Assembly: GCA_954871525.1 (NCBI GenBank)
Contig: OX940862.1
Location: forward strand, 40,850,232-40,914,231
Reading direction: 5' to 3'
Source: Parietaria judaica
Lineage: Eukaryota; Streptophyta; Magnoliopsida; Rosales; Urticaceae
DNA length: 64,000 bases
Position 1 is the first letter of the stretch. Each line of letters begins with the position of its first letter. The translations under genes were made by a program, and so were the position numbers. This document shows positions 11,240-22,200 of this stretch, piece by piece. The notes beneath the pieces are model-generated. The model was not told where the DNA came from. It searched no databases and worked only from the letters and a program-made list of their open reading frames with translations.

Positions 11240-13866
11240 TTGACATTTTTATTCGGTATTTAAGTATCAATTATAAAATATGTTGGTATTTATAGTAATT
11301 CCAATTACCAATTTATTGAATTGCGTTTTTTTCTCTCATGAAATCTGTCATTTTTTTTCTTTCTATTTTGTTTGTTTTTTTTTTTTTGAGAAAATTCAAA
11401 ATAGTTTAGTAATTATGAAACTATAACTATATATACGAAACTGGTTAAATTTTGTCGTAGAAAAAATTAGTAATTATATACAAATATGTAATTACCAAAC
11501 TGTAGTTGTGAATATAAAACTGCAATTCGATAATTGTATTTACAGAATTATAACTTCAAATACTAAATTAAAACTGTAAATTCCAAATCGTAATTTAATT
11601 ACCAACATACTTAGATACAAATGTATTGTTTAAAACACTTATGCAACTATAGTTAGAATAGGTATATGTTCTTAAAGAAATAAAGAAAATAAATTTGAAT
11701 TAAATGAAAGAAATTAAAGGAAATAAATTAAGATCAGTCAATGATCATAATCAAAGGAAAAAAATTTATTTCTGATATTTAAATTGGTAGTTTCGAAATT
11801 AATATTAATTATATTTTAAATTAATAATTATCAAGGTTAATCTTAGGGGTGAAACCGGTTGGCTAACGTGTTATTTTATTTTTTCTTCATTATTTGGTGT
11901 CCTTAATCTGATTCCGGTTTGTCATATTTAAATAACCTTAACCTGTTTTTAAAAATTGGTTAATTGGAAACCGGTTACCCTAATATTCGGTTATCAAAAT
12001 CTGAGTAACCTGTTTAATAACCTTAACTTGTTTTTTTCTTTTTTAATATAACATTCAACACATTTTATCGCAACAATAAAATATATCGGTCCAAAATAAA
12101 TCGCAAATAAACCAAGCTAGTCCAAAATGAAACATATCAGTCCAAAACATGAATTCTAAAAGTACAACAATTATAAATAATCCAAGAGGTCGAGGAGGCT
12201 TTGGGTGAAGAAAGTAGTAACCTACTTAATTAAATTTATAATATTTACTTAAAAAATCAATATTAAAACCGGTTATAAAAACAGGTTCAAAAAAATATCA
12301 TGTTTTGAAAAATAAATAACCTGTAACCTTATCTTGTTTGAAACCGGATACGGTTAACCTTAACTTGTTTTCAAAACAATTCGGTTACGGTTATTTTAAA
12401 CCGGATAATTTTTTGTTACGCTTTTAAAATTTGGATACCGGTTATTCTGCACACCCCTAGTTAATTTGATTAAAAAAATGTCATTAATGGGCATAAATGA
12501 ATATTTGAAATTATGGGCAAATATCGAAAAGATATGTCGCAGTTTAGGCATTTTATGGGATTACGACAAGAGAGGTTGTTATTTATATCTTCATATATAA
12601 TAAATGATAATAATAGCAAAAAGTATTTGATGTATTGTAGTAACCTTCGCAACGAGTACTTATTTTATTTTGTAACGAGAAAAATATTAAAATTTAGTTT
12701 TACAGTAAGTCCATTCAATTTCTATTGAAAAATGCTATAAGAGAATATTTTTTATAAAAAATTGTTGATGGAAGGATATCTATCACGTATCACCTACACA
12801 ATTTTTCTTTAATCTTAATATTTTAATTATTTATTCTAATTTGTTGTAATCTTTTCTTAATCGGTATTTTTGTAACAAAATTTGATGGGGTTAATATTTT
12901 AACTTAATTTGTTATTTATAGACTACCTATATATATTTTTGAATTGCCGCTCATATCCTGCACTGTTGTATTAGGATATCATTTTCGCTTGGTAACTAAT
13001 CAAACAAAATCAATTTTGCTTTTTCTCCATATATGACTTGGTTAGACCTGTTGTATTACGTGGATTTATAGACCCGTTTTGGTTTTTGAATGTATCAAAC
13101 CCGTATGAGAAGGCGATCTGCGTTTCTGCTGGCTGTGGAGACCCACGGTAGTCCGGATAATGTTTAAGCGTGTTCATACACATAAATATTCAAAATGCAA
13201 TCGTTGTTGTAATGGTCGGTGTTGTAACAATCAAGGGAGTTCTGATGTTAAAAAAAATAAAAAAATCAAGGGAGTTCTAACGTTATTCTTAGATTTGAGT
13301 CATTTGACAACTTTTTGCAAAAATATTTATATTGATTAATCTGCATGAAAATCCCGTAGAATTAAATTACACATACATATATCATCAGCTAAATATGATT
13401 TTTAGATCTAAAAACATATAATAAAATATTGATTTCCCCTCTTTGATCTGGACCGTCCGATCTTTCATCTAACAGTATCAAAAAATTAAAATTGATAAAT
13501 TAAACAAAGAATCCAAGTAAAAACTCGAACTGGAATTTTGGTTCGGGAATATTATTTCTAGGGGAATCGGTGCAACCGGGAACAAACGTAATACCTGAGG
13601 AGCAACGATTATATAGCCTGAGAAGCGACATGGTTGAGCAGCTCCGAGTAGAAGCTGTTTTGGATGCAAAAGCCGTGAAAGAACAAAACGATGCCGTATG
13701 ACCCTTTCATAGTCGGAGTGATGATCAAAACCGGTTTCGGTGGTGACGGAGACGGGGATTTCTTGACGATGATGCTTTTAACGGCGTAACTGCCCTTGTT
13801 GAAGATTGACGGGGCAACGCTTTTGCTGATGATTAGTTTTTCGTGGTCAGCTAGCAAAAGTGCCAT
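9685..13866 (-). CDS. CLH: chlorophyllase, two exons, frameshift in exon 1
   Basis: Chlorophyllase removes the phytol chain from chlorophyll, an alpha/beta-hydrolase reaction. Exon 1 is 13866-13595 (MALLLADHEKL... to IVAPQ, donor CAG|GTATTA); exon 2 is 10362-9685 (acceptor CTAG|CTGTAT, then LYETPISGPEELDSAARV... to the TAA). The full product would be about 317 residues, the family's usual length. The lipase box GHSRGGKAAF gives the nucleophile Ser; Asp of LLGVDPVAG and His of DYGHMDV complete the expected triad. Between HVASQ and YIIVAPQ the sequence reads CAGGCTATATAATC, one G short of the expected CAG-GGC-TAT, so the frame meets TAA at once. This is either a real null allele/pseudogene or a base-call error. 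The 3.2 kb intron holds a SINE-like repeat, a MITE and a (TA)n tract. Confidence 0.85.
10438..10482. repeat. (TA)n microsatellite in chlorophyllase intron
   Basis: About 22 uninterrupted TA units lie roughly 75 bp inside the intron from the exon 2 acceptor. This is a likely length-polymorphic marker and a likely site of assembly slippage. Confidence 0.9.
10690..10894 (-). mobile_element. probable SINE in chlorophyllase intron
   Basis: Read on the minus strand, the sequence starts TTTGTCCTAGTAGTAACTC and about 35 bp later has GGTCTCGAGTTCTTAGAC. These resemble degenerate Pol III A and B boxes spaced as in tRNA-derived plant SINEs. It lies in the same transcriptional orientation as the chlorophyllase gene, within its intron. 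I cannot define a clean A-tail or target duplication, so the downstream boundary is approximate. Confidence 0.4.
10958..11010. repeat. GAGAAT-type hexanucleotide microsatellite
   Basis: Roughly eight units of GAGAAT with flanking GAGAGT variants, inside the chlorophyllase intron. A short (TA)n tract follows at 11213-11239. Confidence 0.85.
11844..12459. mobile_element. hAT-type MITE in chlorophyllase intron
   Basis: The left end reads TAGGGGTGAAACCGGTT and the right end, inverted, reads TAGGGGTGTGCAGAATAACC, so the termini are imperfect inverted repeats rich in AACCGGTT/GGTTA motifs. The interior repeats ACCGGTTA-like words in both orientations (11854, 11970, 12268, 12345, 12400, 12437). It is flanked by GTTAATCT (11836-11843) and GTTAATTT (12460-12467), a 7-of-8 match to an 8-bp duplication. 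No coding capacity is present. This insertion, the SINE-like repeat and simple repeats account for part of the intron's size. Confidence 0.7.
12468..13594 (-). other. proximal part of chlorophyllase intron
   Basis: AT-rich intronic sequence without a recognised gene or clear transposon terminus. The intron donor is GTATTA at 13594-13589. Confidence 0.5.
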
Positions 13867-13960
13867 TATATGTGTGAGAGCTTCCTTATATGGTCTTATG
13901 ATTTCATGTCATCACATAAAGATCAAAGTGATATGGGTACTTGACCCATATGTATTGAAT

Positions 13961-13967
13961 TTATATA
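13961..13967 (-). promoter_or_regulatory. candidate TATA box of the chlorophyllase gene
   Basis: On the minus strand TATATAA lies about 95 bp upstream of the chosen ATG (13866), a normal distance for a plant TATA box plus a short leader. Another TATAA at 13890-13886 is too close to the ATG to serve. This is inference from sequence alone. Confidence 0.35.
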
Positions 13968-14205
13968 TGCGTTTCAGGAGACGGTCTTCGATCTAACTCC
14001 GTCCTCAACTTTCTTTTATCTTAATTATGGTATTCATGCTGAATCTTCAATTGTCCATAATCTTACAACAATACGCTACTTGTTTAGAAATCTGTATATC
14101 TATATATCTATATATACAATAAATAAAAGAAAGGTTTTCCAAGTGTTACATGGCACCAACAAAAAAGATTTTAAGTTTCTTATTGTCTTAGAATTTTAAT
14201 TTGTT

Positions 14206-14920
14206 AATAGAAAATTACACTCCATTCACGTTTTCTATTCTTGATTTTAATGTGATGCTAGTCTTTTTGAATTCCCCTTGTTAGTGTACCAATACTAAAC
14301 AAAATGAAACTCTTAACACAATTAATTCTTATAAATACAAAATTGATGATCAAGATGAAGATTGTCAGACTTCTTTGAATTTTATGGACAACTTAAGAAA
14401 TTAAATTGCTATAAGTTTAGTAGAAACGATAAATTTATACTTTAATCTTTTGTCAATAATTGAAAATTTTATATTAATAATAAAATAATTTTTTGTCCAT
14501 ATTTATCTAGTTTGTTAAATAATTCATATTTAAGCATATTAATGAGTATTATTTAAATTTTAAAAACATGTCTATTTCAGTATTTTTACCCTAAAAATAT
14601 TTAATTTACAAAACGCTAAATTAACTTTTGTTACTAGCAACAACTGTTTTATAGACAGTTTTCCAAATACTTGTCATATTTTTTTTTTCTTTTTTCTTTT
14701 AAAAATCTAAAACTAAAAGCAAATATTTGTAAAAACAAAGTTGTACCATAGTGCCATTATAAGAGAAGGAAAATGATCAAAGCTAAATTATAATATTTCT
14801 AATAGAAAATTACACTTATTCATGAGATGGTAGTCTTTTTGAATTCCCCTTATTAATGTACCAATACTGAAAAAATGAAACTCTTACTAAATTATTTCTT
14901 ATTACTACAAATTGATGATC
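14206..14920. repeat. dispersed direct repeat, copies 14206-14352 and 14800-14920
   Basis: Both copies start TAATAGAAAATTACAC and contain TAGTCTTTTTGAATTCCCCTT, then GTACCAATACT, AATGAAACTCTTA and finally AATTGATGATCA. They differ by indels and substitutions and are about 595 bp apart. The repeat lies upstream of the chlorophyllase gene and just outside the Copia remnant's LTR. It may be part of an older, unrecognised element duplicated locally. Confidence 0.7.
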
Positions 14921-15035
14921 ACCGTAAACCACCAAAATTGATCATCACCTTATAGCATTGGAATCCTTTTTCAGAGAGGGAAACTGATAAATTGAAATCA
15001 GCGTATTAAAACTTCAAACACTTCATCTTATACTA

Positions 15036-15266
15036 TGCTAGAAGGATGAAGAAATATGCAATATTATCATTGTTCTTTATCTCTCTCTCCCGGGAACTCT
15101 CCAAGTCCGAACTAAACCACTTGCTATTTATAGAGGAAAATACAATAGTAAATTACCTATTTATCCTATCAAACTTGATAGCCAAGTTAAATTAAAGTAA
15201 TAAGTCTATTAAAATAAACACTCATTACTTAAGTTTTAACCAATTAGTCAAAGCTTAATGATCACA
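15036..15266 (-). repeat. 3' LTR of the Copia remnant
   Basis: The LTR begins TGTGATCATTAAGC directly after a polypurine tract and ends TTCTAGCA. It contains CTATAAATAGC (about 15129-15139, minus strand), a plausible promoter TATA. The first 90 bp or so recur in diverged form at 35911-36002. Confidence 0.6.
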
Positions 15267-16161
15267 TTCTCCCCTAACTTCGCTCGAAGTTCTTCACACC
15301 GAGTAGTTCTCGCATCTCCAGGAATTTGACATGAGCTAAGGCCTTGATAAGAATGTCTGCACGATACTCTTTGGCTCTGAAAAATTCCACAGTGATTTGT
15401 CACTTCTTCACACTCTCGAATACAATGAAAATGAGTATCGATGTGCTTGTTGCGTCCATGGAACACCGGGTTCTTTATTAGTGTGATTGCGGACTTGTTG
15501 TTCACGTAGAGATTTACTAGCTTCTTCTCTTCGCCAGTTAACTCGCTCAATAAAATTCCAAGCTAGAATGCTTAACACGACACTGTTGTCACTGTCATGA
15601 ACTCGGCCTCACAAGACGATAATACCATGGTTACTGCTTCTGAACTGTTAGGTGATTAAATTCATGTTGAGATAAAATGCCATGCCTCGGTATTCTTTTT
15701 GTCATTAATGTCGCTGGCTAGGTCACTGTCAGTAAAACTGGCCAATTCTTCAACTCCATTCCTCTTCCGTACTGGATCACATAGCTCGTTGTTCTCTTCA
15801 GGTAGCGAAGGATGTGCTTCAGTGCATGCTGGTGTAAATTAGTAGACTTCTATATGTGACGACTCACCATGCCAAGTGCCTATGAGATTTCAGGTCGAGT
15901 GTGAGTTAGGTACCCGAGGCACCTGATGACACGCTTGTACTCTATGTGATCTATTGGTATTTCTTCAACATATTTTTTGAGCTGAAACTTTGCCTCGATG
16001 TGATACTTTCTCAGGTTGTCAACTCCGGGATCGACTGGCTTATCAAGGTCGGTCTTCTCTCTGACCGTTTCTCCCTTAGGCTCAGTGTCGCTCTCGTCTT
16101 CGACGCTTGTGTCTCGTTCGTGCCCGCACATTTCCAAGCTCCTTATCTTCTCGGTGAACAT
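15248..16161 (-). pseudogene. Copia RT C-terminal region and RNase H remnant
   Basis: The upstream part (16161-15880) encodes the linker and RT end typical of Copia polyproteins, with IDHIEYKRVIRCLGYLTHTRPEIS matching the conserved 'Y..A.GSLMYLM..TRPDI' region. The downstream part (15550-15248) encodes the RNase H end: YVNNKSAITLIKNPVFHGRNKHIDTHFHCIRE is the standard DNKSAI..KNPV.H.R.KHI signature. Several stops and frameshifts separate and follow these blocks. The protein cannot be made intact. Confidence 0.75.
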
Positions 16162-16279
16162 GAGTGCGAGTTGCTTGTCTTTATGGAATTACATCAAATA
16201 TGCTTCCTCACCATAGTTTTTGTTGCAACACTATATGTGTAGTGCCCAAGATTTTGATAGCACTTTACCATGCTCTTGT

Positions 16280-17096
16280 TTATTTGGTTGTAGTGCTTTC
16301 TTGACCGCGTGCGCTGTTGTCACGACCTCGCCCTCGTCCTCCGGCTCTACCACGTGTTCGGCTATCATTATTGTACCCGTTACGAATTGACAAGCTGAAG
16401 GAAGACTCAGCACCATGAGTCTTCTTTTGATTGGCCATCCATTCTTCATGCGTGAGCATAAGGTGTTTCTTCACTTCTTAGCTGTCATAGCCTTGAAGCC
16501 TCTCATCGTGGACTTTTAGACAACCGACAACCTCCGCGACTAACATGGCCTTGTGGTCATAGAACTGCTCGATCAACATCACGATCTGCATGTACCAATG
16601 ATTTACGGATCTCAAGAAATTCTTGACTACGGTGGTCTCGTCCACGTATTCTCCTAGTGAGCGGATACATGTTAACAAGTGATGTAAGCTTCATAGCAAA
16701 ATCATCCACATATTCACTATCTCTCATACGGAGAACCTCAAACCCGCTCTTCAAGGTTTGAACATTGGCATCTCTGACGAGTTCCGCGCTCATATTCATC
16801 GTTCGCAACGTCTCCCACACCTTTTTTGCGAAATCTTTCTCAGCGATCATGAGAAGGACATTTTCCGGAACTCCCTAATAGCTGGCGTCGAGAGCCATCT
16901 TATCCTTGCGTACTTTGTTTTCTCTATCTTCTACGGCCACCCAAAATCCTTGAGCGTGCAGGTTTACTCACATCTTCAACGCCTAAACCGAGTAATGGCT
17001 CTTCGTGAGCATCGGGCAATTGAGCGTCACATTTCCTTCCTTCCTTATCTTCGTTGCAATCGTATCTCCATCAGTGGATTTTCTTGGTGAAGCCAT
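16280..17096 (-). pseudogene. Copia gag (UBN2 type) remnant
   Basis: Starting at the ATG at 17096 (MASPRKSTDGDTIATKIRK), the frame carries the usual Copia gag opening. It passes an in-frame TAG near 17000 and continues into KVWETLRTMNMSAELVRDAN, VQTLKSGFEVLRMRDSE and YVDDFAMKLTSLV, matching UBN2 gag proteins. Frameshifts near 16670 and 16490 move it on to ERLQGYDS and a Gly/Arg-rich region. No complete CCHC knuckle is visible. Multiple lesions make it non-functional. Confidence 0.75.
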
Positions 17097-17523
17097 GTGC
17101 TTTAATGCTTTAACTTAGGCTCTAATGCCAAATGCTAGTTCTAATATGTTGATCGATGCTGAAACTGTCAAACTCTTGTGTGTTTATAATAGAGGATTAA
17201 AGATATTAGAAAGTAAGGAAAATCACATCTATCCGAGTTACTTCCTTTGTATCTTTCACGTGTATGGACCCAAAAAAACGCTCTTCTATGTAGCCGTTTC
17301 AATCAACAAATCCCAAAATAATATATATTTTATCTCTCCTAGATTCATCTCGAGCCTCGACAACTATTAGCCAGTATTTTGTGTCACCATTGTTTGTGAA
17401 TGGTTTTCTCCATTTTATTTCCCATGACACACAAGATCAATTTTTACACTTTTGAAGACGTATATAATCCATTACTTGGAGACTTCTTCGAAACTTCAGT
17501 GACTTCATTGTATTCAGCAATAT

Positions 17524-18027
17524 TCAATGCTCTAAATTCTTAAAAAGAATCTGATTCAGTGAAGTATATAACTCGTCATTGCTTGTAAGAGCACACCCAT
17601 GATACAAAAACCATCTAACTGCAGTGACTGAAGTTTTCAAATGAACTCGAGTTTCCGTAGCTTCTTGAGAGTTGAATTTCTCAAATATATTTGCAATGTC
17701 AAATGATTGGTCTAGTAGATCCATGTAAGCTTTCTGAGCATTTATATGAGTAGAATATGAGTCTTTTATCATATTCCACAAACATGCAAATTTAGTTTCG
17801 TCTTTGACCTTCTTCCACGTTTGAAACCCGTTAATAGTGAATTTATTGGCTCCACGATTTCAGTGATCTTTTTTAATAAGAAGCACGGTAGAAAAAAATA
17901 CCATTTTCTTTGGGTGAGTATTCTAACCACGGAAATAAAGCTACCACGATGCTTGAAAGCTTCTAGAGTGTTTTTCACGGTTCCTTGGATATGTATCGAG
18001 TTTGGGTCGATAAAGACCAAGTTTTAG
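17524..18027 (-). pseudogene. hAT transposase fragment (ZMYM1/TTF-type)
   Basis: Reading from 18020 to 17524, two frames join across a frameshift near 17780. The first ends GFKRGRRSKTKLNLHV and the second gives KDSYSTHINAQKAYMDLLDQ then RVHLKTSVTAVRWFLYHGCA and LTSNDE. In plant hAT proteins with a TTF-type zinc finger and DUF4371, the order is GFxxWKxVxD, HNxAxxxxxDLMxQ, then RLRLKTSIDxVRWLxxQxCAFRGHDE, so order and spacing fit. Only this N-terminal piece is present; no dimerisation (hATC) domain follows. It is a dead fragment. Confidence 0.65.
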
Positions 18028-18029
18028 AT

Positions 18030-18602
18030 AACCTCTTCGAACTTCGCCGCTCATTTCGACTGGATACTTCATTATATGTCGCTGGAATCCTTGATCGCAT
18101 TCCTAATTTTTGATATCAAACTCTTTTTGAACTTGAACGTTTTGCTATTATGAAACTTCATCCCTATAATTCGACCCATTTTATTTTTTTTGTAGTTAAG
18201 TGTCTTTCTCTTTAAAAAAAAATAACGCATCAATTGTCTTCATCTACAACAGAACACAGCGTAGTTCAAACTTAGGTTAAAAAAAAACAAACTACATCAA
18301 ACTGTATATACCAAATCTTATTACTTACCAAAATCAACTTTAAGAATCAAGGGAGTACCTTTAGTGATTTATAAAAGGTTAAGCGATAAAGATGATGGCG
18401 CCCAAAAGATCACCGTGGATACTCGTACTTAGGATTCCTGTAAAATGAGCCACAAACCAAAACAATGTCGAAATAAGTATAGTTGTTTGCTCCTTTGCTA
18501 AAACAAAATCAACTAATCTGTTTGAAATTTCAACTAAATAGATAACTGAGTTTAAGCCTAAAATAGAAATAACGTAATCTAGTTTACAATTTCATGTAAA
18601 GA

Positions 18603-18633
<31 letters not shown>

Positions 18634-19244
18634 GTACAAAAATACAGATAATCATAAGTTAAGTAAAAAATCTATACCTACTTTCATTAAAAAAAACAAA
18701 AATTTCAACGTTATCGGAAGAAGGGTGATTTGGGTGGCAAGATTGAATCAACACATTAGCCCTTAACAAAACTCTTTGTGTCTCCATTTGAAGGTATTCT
18801 ACTCTAATCAAATGGGTTCTCTCTGGTTTCCGTGAATCGTTAGACCAATTCAAGTGATTCAAGTTTTGATTTGTTTCTACGTTGGTTTGTTTAGGTTTTT
18901 CATTCACCGAAGTCGTCAAAACGTGTACGCAACAACCTCTTTTGGGGGAAGAAATGCTTGTTCTTGGTTTGTTGATATCATATCATCGTAAATTTATATA
19001 CGATTGCTTGTTCTTGGTTTGTTGTGTGCAGGATCATGATTTGAGTTTAGTTATATTTGAATTTTATAATATCTTATTTTCATTAGATGATTCTTATTGT
19101 TTCTGCTTGCAAGATTTTAAGTTTTAGTTAGTTAAGTTTGAATCTTATAATCAGAAATTTCTATTAGAATAATCTAATACAAATGTTAAGATTATTAATT
19201 AAGATGCGAATGTTAAGAATCTAAAAACATAATTAACATAAATC
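18030..19244. other. AT-rich stretch left of the CACTA transposase
   Basis: Contains a (TA)n tract at 18606-18630 and a duplicated phrase TGCTTGTTCTTGGTTTGTTG (18955 and 19005). It probably includes the left terminal region of the CACTA element that follows, but I see no CACTACAAGAAA terminus and cannot place the boundary. Confidence 0.35.
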
Positions 19245-22200
19245 ATGATAAAAGTTGGATGAAAGAGACATATCACTTGTTAGAAAAATACAAATGTGCT
19301 GTCCAACAGTTTTTCGAAGTTGCGATGAACCATGTTGACCAGCGAGGTTTTAGTCGATGTCCTTGTAAAAATGTCAGAATTGGTTTTGGATTTCAGTCGC
19401 TGCAATACGCATACATTTATTTCAATGGGGTATCGACGGCTCATATGAAAGATGGTGTCACCATGGAGAGCGATTGGTAGCTCAACCACGTGCGAGAGAC
19501 ACTACTGCGAATCAACCACGTGATGAAATGGCAGATATTTTGGAAGATATTTTGGCGCAACATTCGACTGAAAATACACCAAATCGGTCGTTTAATGACT
19601 TGCCTAAAAATGACGATAATGAGCGTGGAAATGGTTCATTCGATGAGTTGTTTAAGGATTTGAAGACGGAGCTATAGCTTGGCTGTAATAAGTATTCGAC
19701 TTTGAATTTTCTAGTCAAACTAATGCATTTTAAAATGATATACAAGTGGAGTAACCGTTCATTCGATGGGTTGCTTGAATTATTACTCGATACATTTCCC
19801 GATGATGTCAAGCTGCCGAAGTCACACTACTAAGCGAAGGCAAAGTTAAGCAGTATTGGATTAGGATATGAGTCAATTGATGTATGCAAAAATAACTTTT
19901 CACTCTTTTGGAAAGAAAACACAGATTTGAAAGCTTGTCCAATTTTTGCTGAAAGTCGTTGGAAAGATAACAATGAAAACGGAAAACAAGTTCATCACCA
20001 GGTAATGCGCTACTTTCCTTTGACTCCAAGATTAAAAAGGTTGTACAGTTTTAAGATTAAGACAAAAGATATGAGATGACAGTTCTCAAAAAGACCCATG
20101 GATAATGATAAGTTGAGGCACCCTGCTGATGGGAAGTCGTGGAAACACTTTGATCATATATATCCGTCTTTACAGCAGAGCCTCGAAATGTAAGATTAGG
20201 ATTGGCTACAGATGATTTTAATCCGTTCGGCAATATGAGCAACTCTTATAGTATGTGGCCAGTTATCTTGGCTCCTTATAACTTACCACCATGGAAATGC
20301 ATGAAACCAGAGTCCTTAATGTTGTCTCTTTTGATTCCTGGCCCTTATTCTCTTGGAAAAGATATTGAAGTGTTTATGAGACCTCTTATTGATGAGTTGA
20401 AGGAGTTGTGGGATAATGGTGTGGAAACGCGGGATGCATACAATAAATCTGTATTCACTTTGCGTGTGTTGATCTTGTGGACTATTAACGATTATCCGGC
20501 TTATGCTATGATGTCGGGTTGGAGCATAAAAGGATACATGGCATGCCCTACGTGTAATGAAGAAACAACTTCGATAGGCATTCGGAACAAGATTTCATAT
20601 TTTGGCCACATAATTTATCTCCCTCCGGATCATGAATGGAGAGAGAAGGCTGATTTGTTCGATGGCGAGGTTGAATCTTGTAGTCCACCGAAAAAGTATT
20701 CAAGGGATGACATCTTAAAGCAACTAGAAAAGGTACTAACTCTACTTCCGGGGAAGCACAAGCAATTTGGGGGCGTGAAGCGGAAACAGACTGCAATTGA
20801 GCTTAATTGGAAGCAGGTTTTTCTTCGACATAATCTCGATGTAATGCATAATGAGAAAAATGTTTGCGAAATTATTGTGGGTATATTACTCTCTATCGAA
20901 AAAATTCTAAAGACACCGACAAGGCAAGGCTTGATTTATTTGATTGGGATATAACAAATAAATTGCGTCTGTTCAAAGTCGGGATCAAGTGGAAGAAACC
21001 TCAGGCTAGTTACACAATGAATGGTGAAGAACGTCAAAAATTTTGTGGATTTCTAAAATCAGTAAAGTTTGCAGACGGATTCGCCTCAAATTTGTCAAAG
21101 AATGATAGCGTTCCTGAAGGAAATATTTTTGGTCTTCAATCACATGATTGTCACTTCTTGATGCAAAAATTATTGGCGCCGGGTATTAAGGCTTACTTTG
21201 GAAATGATGTTCGTAACAGAATTACCGAGTTATGCATCTTTTTCGGCAAATTTATTCTCGAACATTAAGTGTTGAGGATCTTGAGGCGATGCAAAAAAAT
21301 ATTATAGCCATCTTCCAAGTGAGGCAATTTTCGGTGGTCCGGTTCATTTTCAGTGGATGTATCATATTGAGCGTATGATGGGGGTGTACAAGAAATACGT
21401 AAGAAATCGTGCTCGTCCCGAACGTTCAATTGCTGAAGCTTACGTGGTGAATGAGGCGTTGACATTTTGCTCAATGTACTTCCATTAAGATGTCAAAATC
21501 TGATTCAATAGGCCTGACATACATAATGACCAAGTAGATCCTCAACAAAGCTGGGAGATTTCAATTTTTAAGAAAGTGGGCCGCCCTTTTGGAAAGGATA
21601 CTATTTTCTTTCTAAATGATGAATTGAATCTTCAACACCTGTACAACAATGGATGAGTACTTAAAGTATGTTGGCTGTGTTTGGTACATAACTTGAAAAC
21701 AGTTTTTTAGTTTTCTAACTTCTACAGTGGCACTGAAAAAAAAAAAGATTGTTTCGTGTGTAACTCATCAAATTGAACTCCAAAACATTTCAAGTTTTAT
21801 TCTGTTTTTCTTAAGGATTTTCAAATACAGATTTTTGTTGTTTTCTGTTTTTTTCACTCAGTTTTTTCTTTCATCACTCCTTATTTCTATCGACATCATT
21901 AGGAGTAAAATCGGAATCGGGAAATAATTTTTTTTCGTCCATGTTCCGAAAAATCGGGATTCTTTTTTTTTTTTTGGGTACCAATTTCGATTTTAAGAGT
22001 GCTTGACTTAAAATCCACGTGTATTTTTTAAAATTAAAAATTACAAATTACAAATAGTATAAAAACGACAATCAACGTTTAAAATACACTTAAATGACAT
22101 ACTAAAAACTAAAAAAATGACATGTAGTTTAAAATCAGAACCGATACAAAAAATCGGTAAATATTTGTTCAGGGCATCGTTTATGGTTCTCAGTTCTAAA

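Larger units (their letters stand above)
15036..17133 (-). mobile_element. internally deleted Ty1/Copia retrotransposon
   Basis: The element reads right to left. A primer binding site TGGCATTAGAGCC (about 17117-17129, minus) resembles the usual TGGTATCAGAGC complementary to initiator tRNA-Met. It is followed by a gag start at 17096, gag to about 16280, an abrupt join to the end of reverse transcriptase/RNase H (16161-15248), and a purine tract AGGGGAGAA just before a 231-bp LTR (15266-15036, TGTGATCA...TAGCA) with a TATAAATAG box. Protease, integrase and most of reverse transcriptase are missing. I cannot identify a matching 5' LTR beyond 17133, so the element is truncated or that LTR has decayed. 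Confidence 0.75.

Noticed and set aside
17133..17400. 5' LTR of the Copia remnant
   Set aside because: It starts at the right place after the primer binding site with TGCTAG, but I cannot align it with the 3' LTR beyond six bases.
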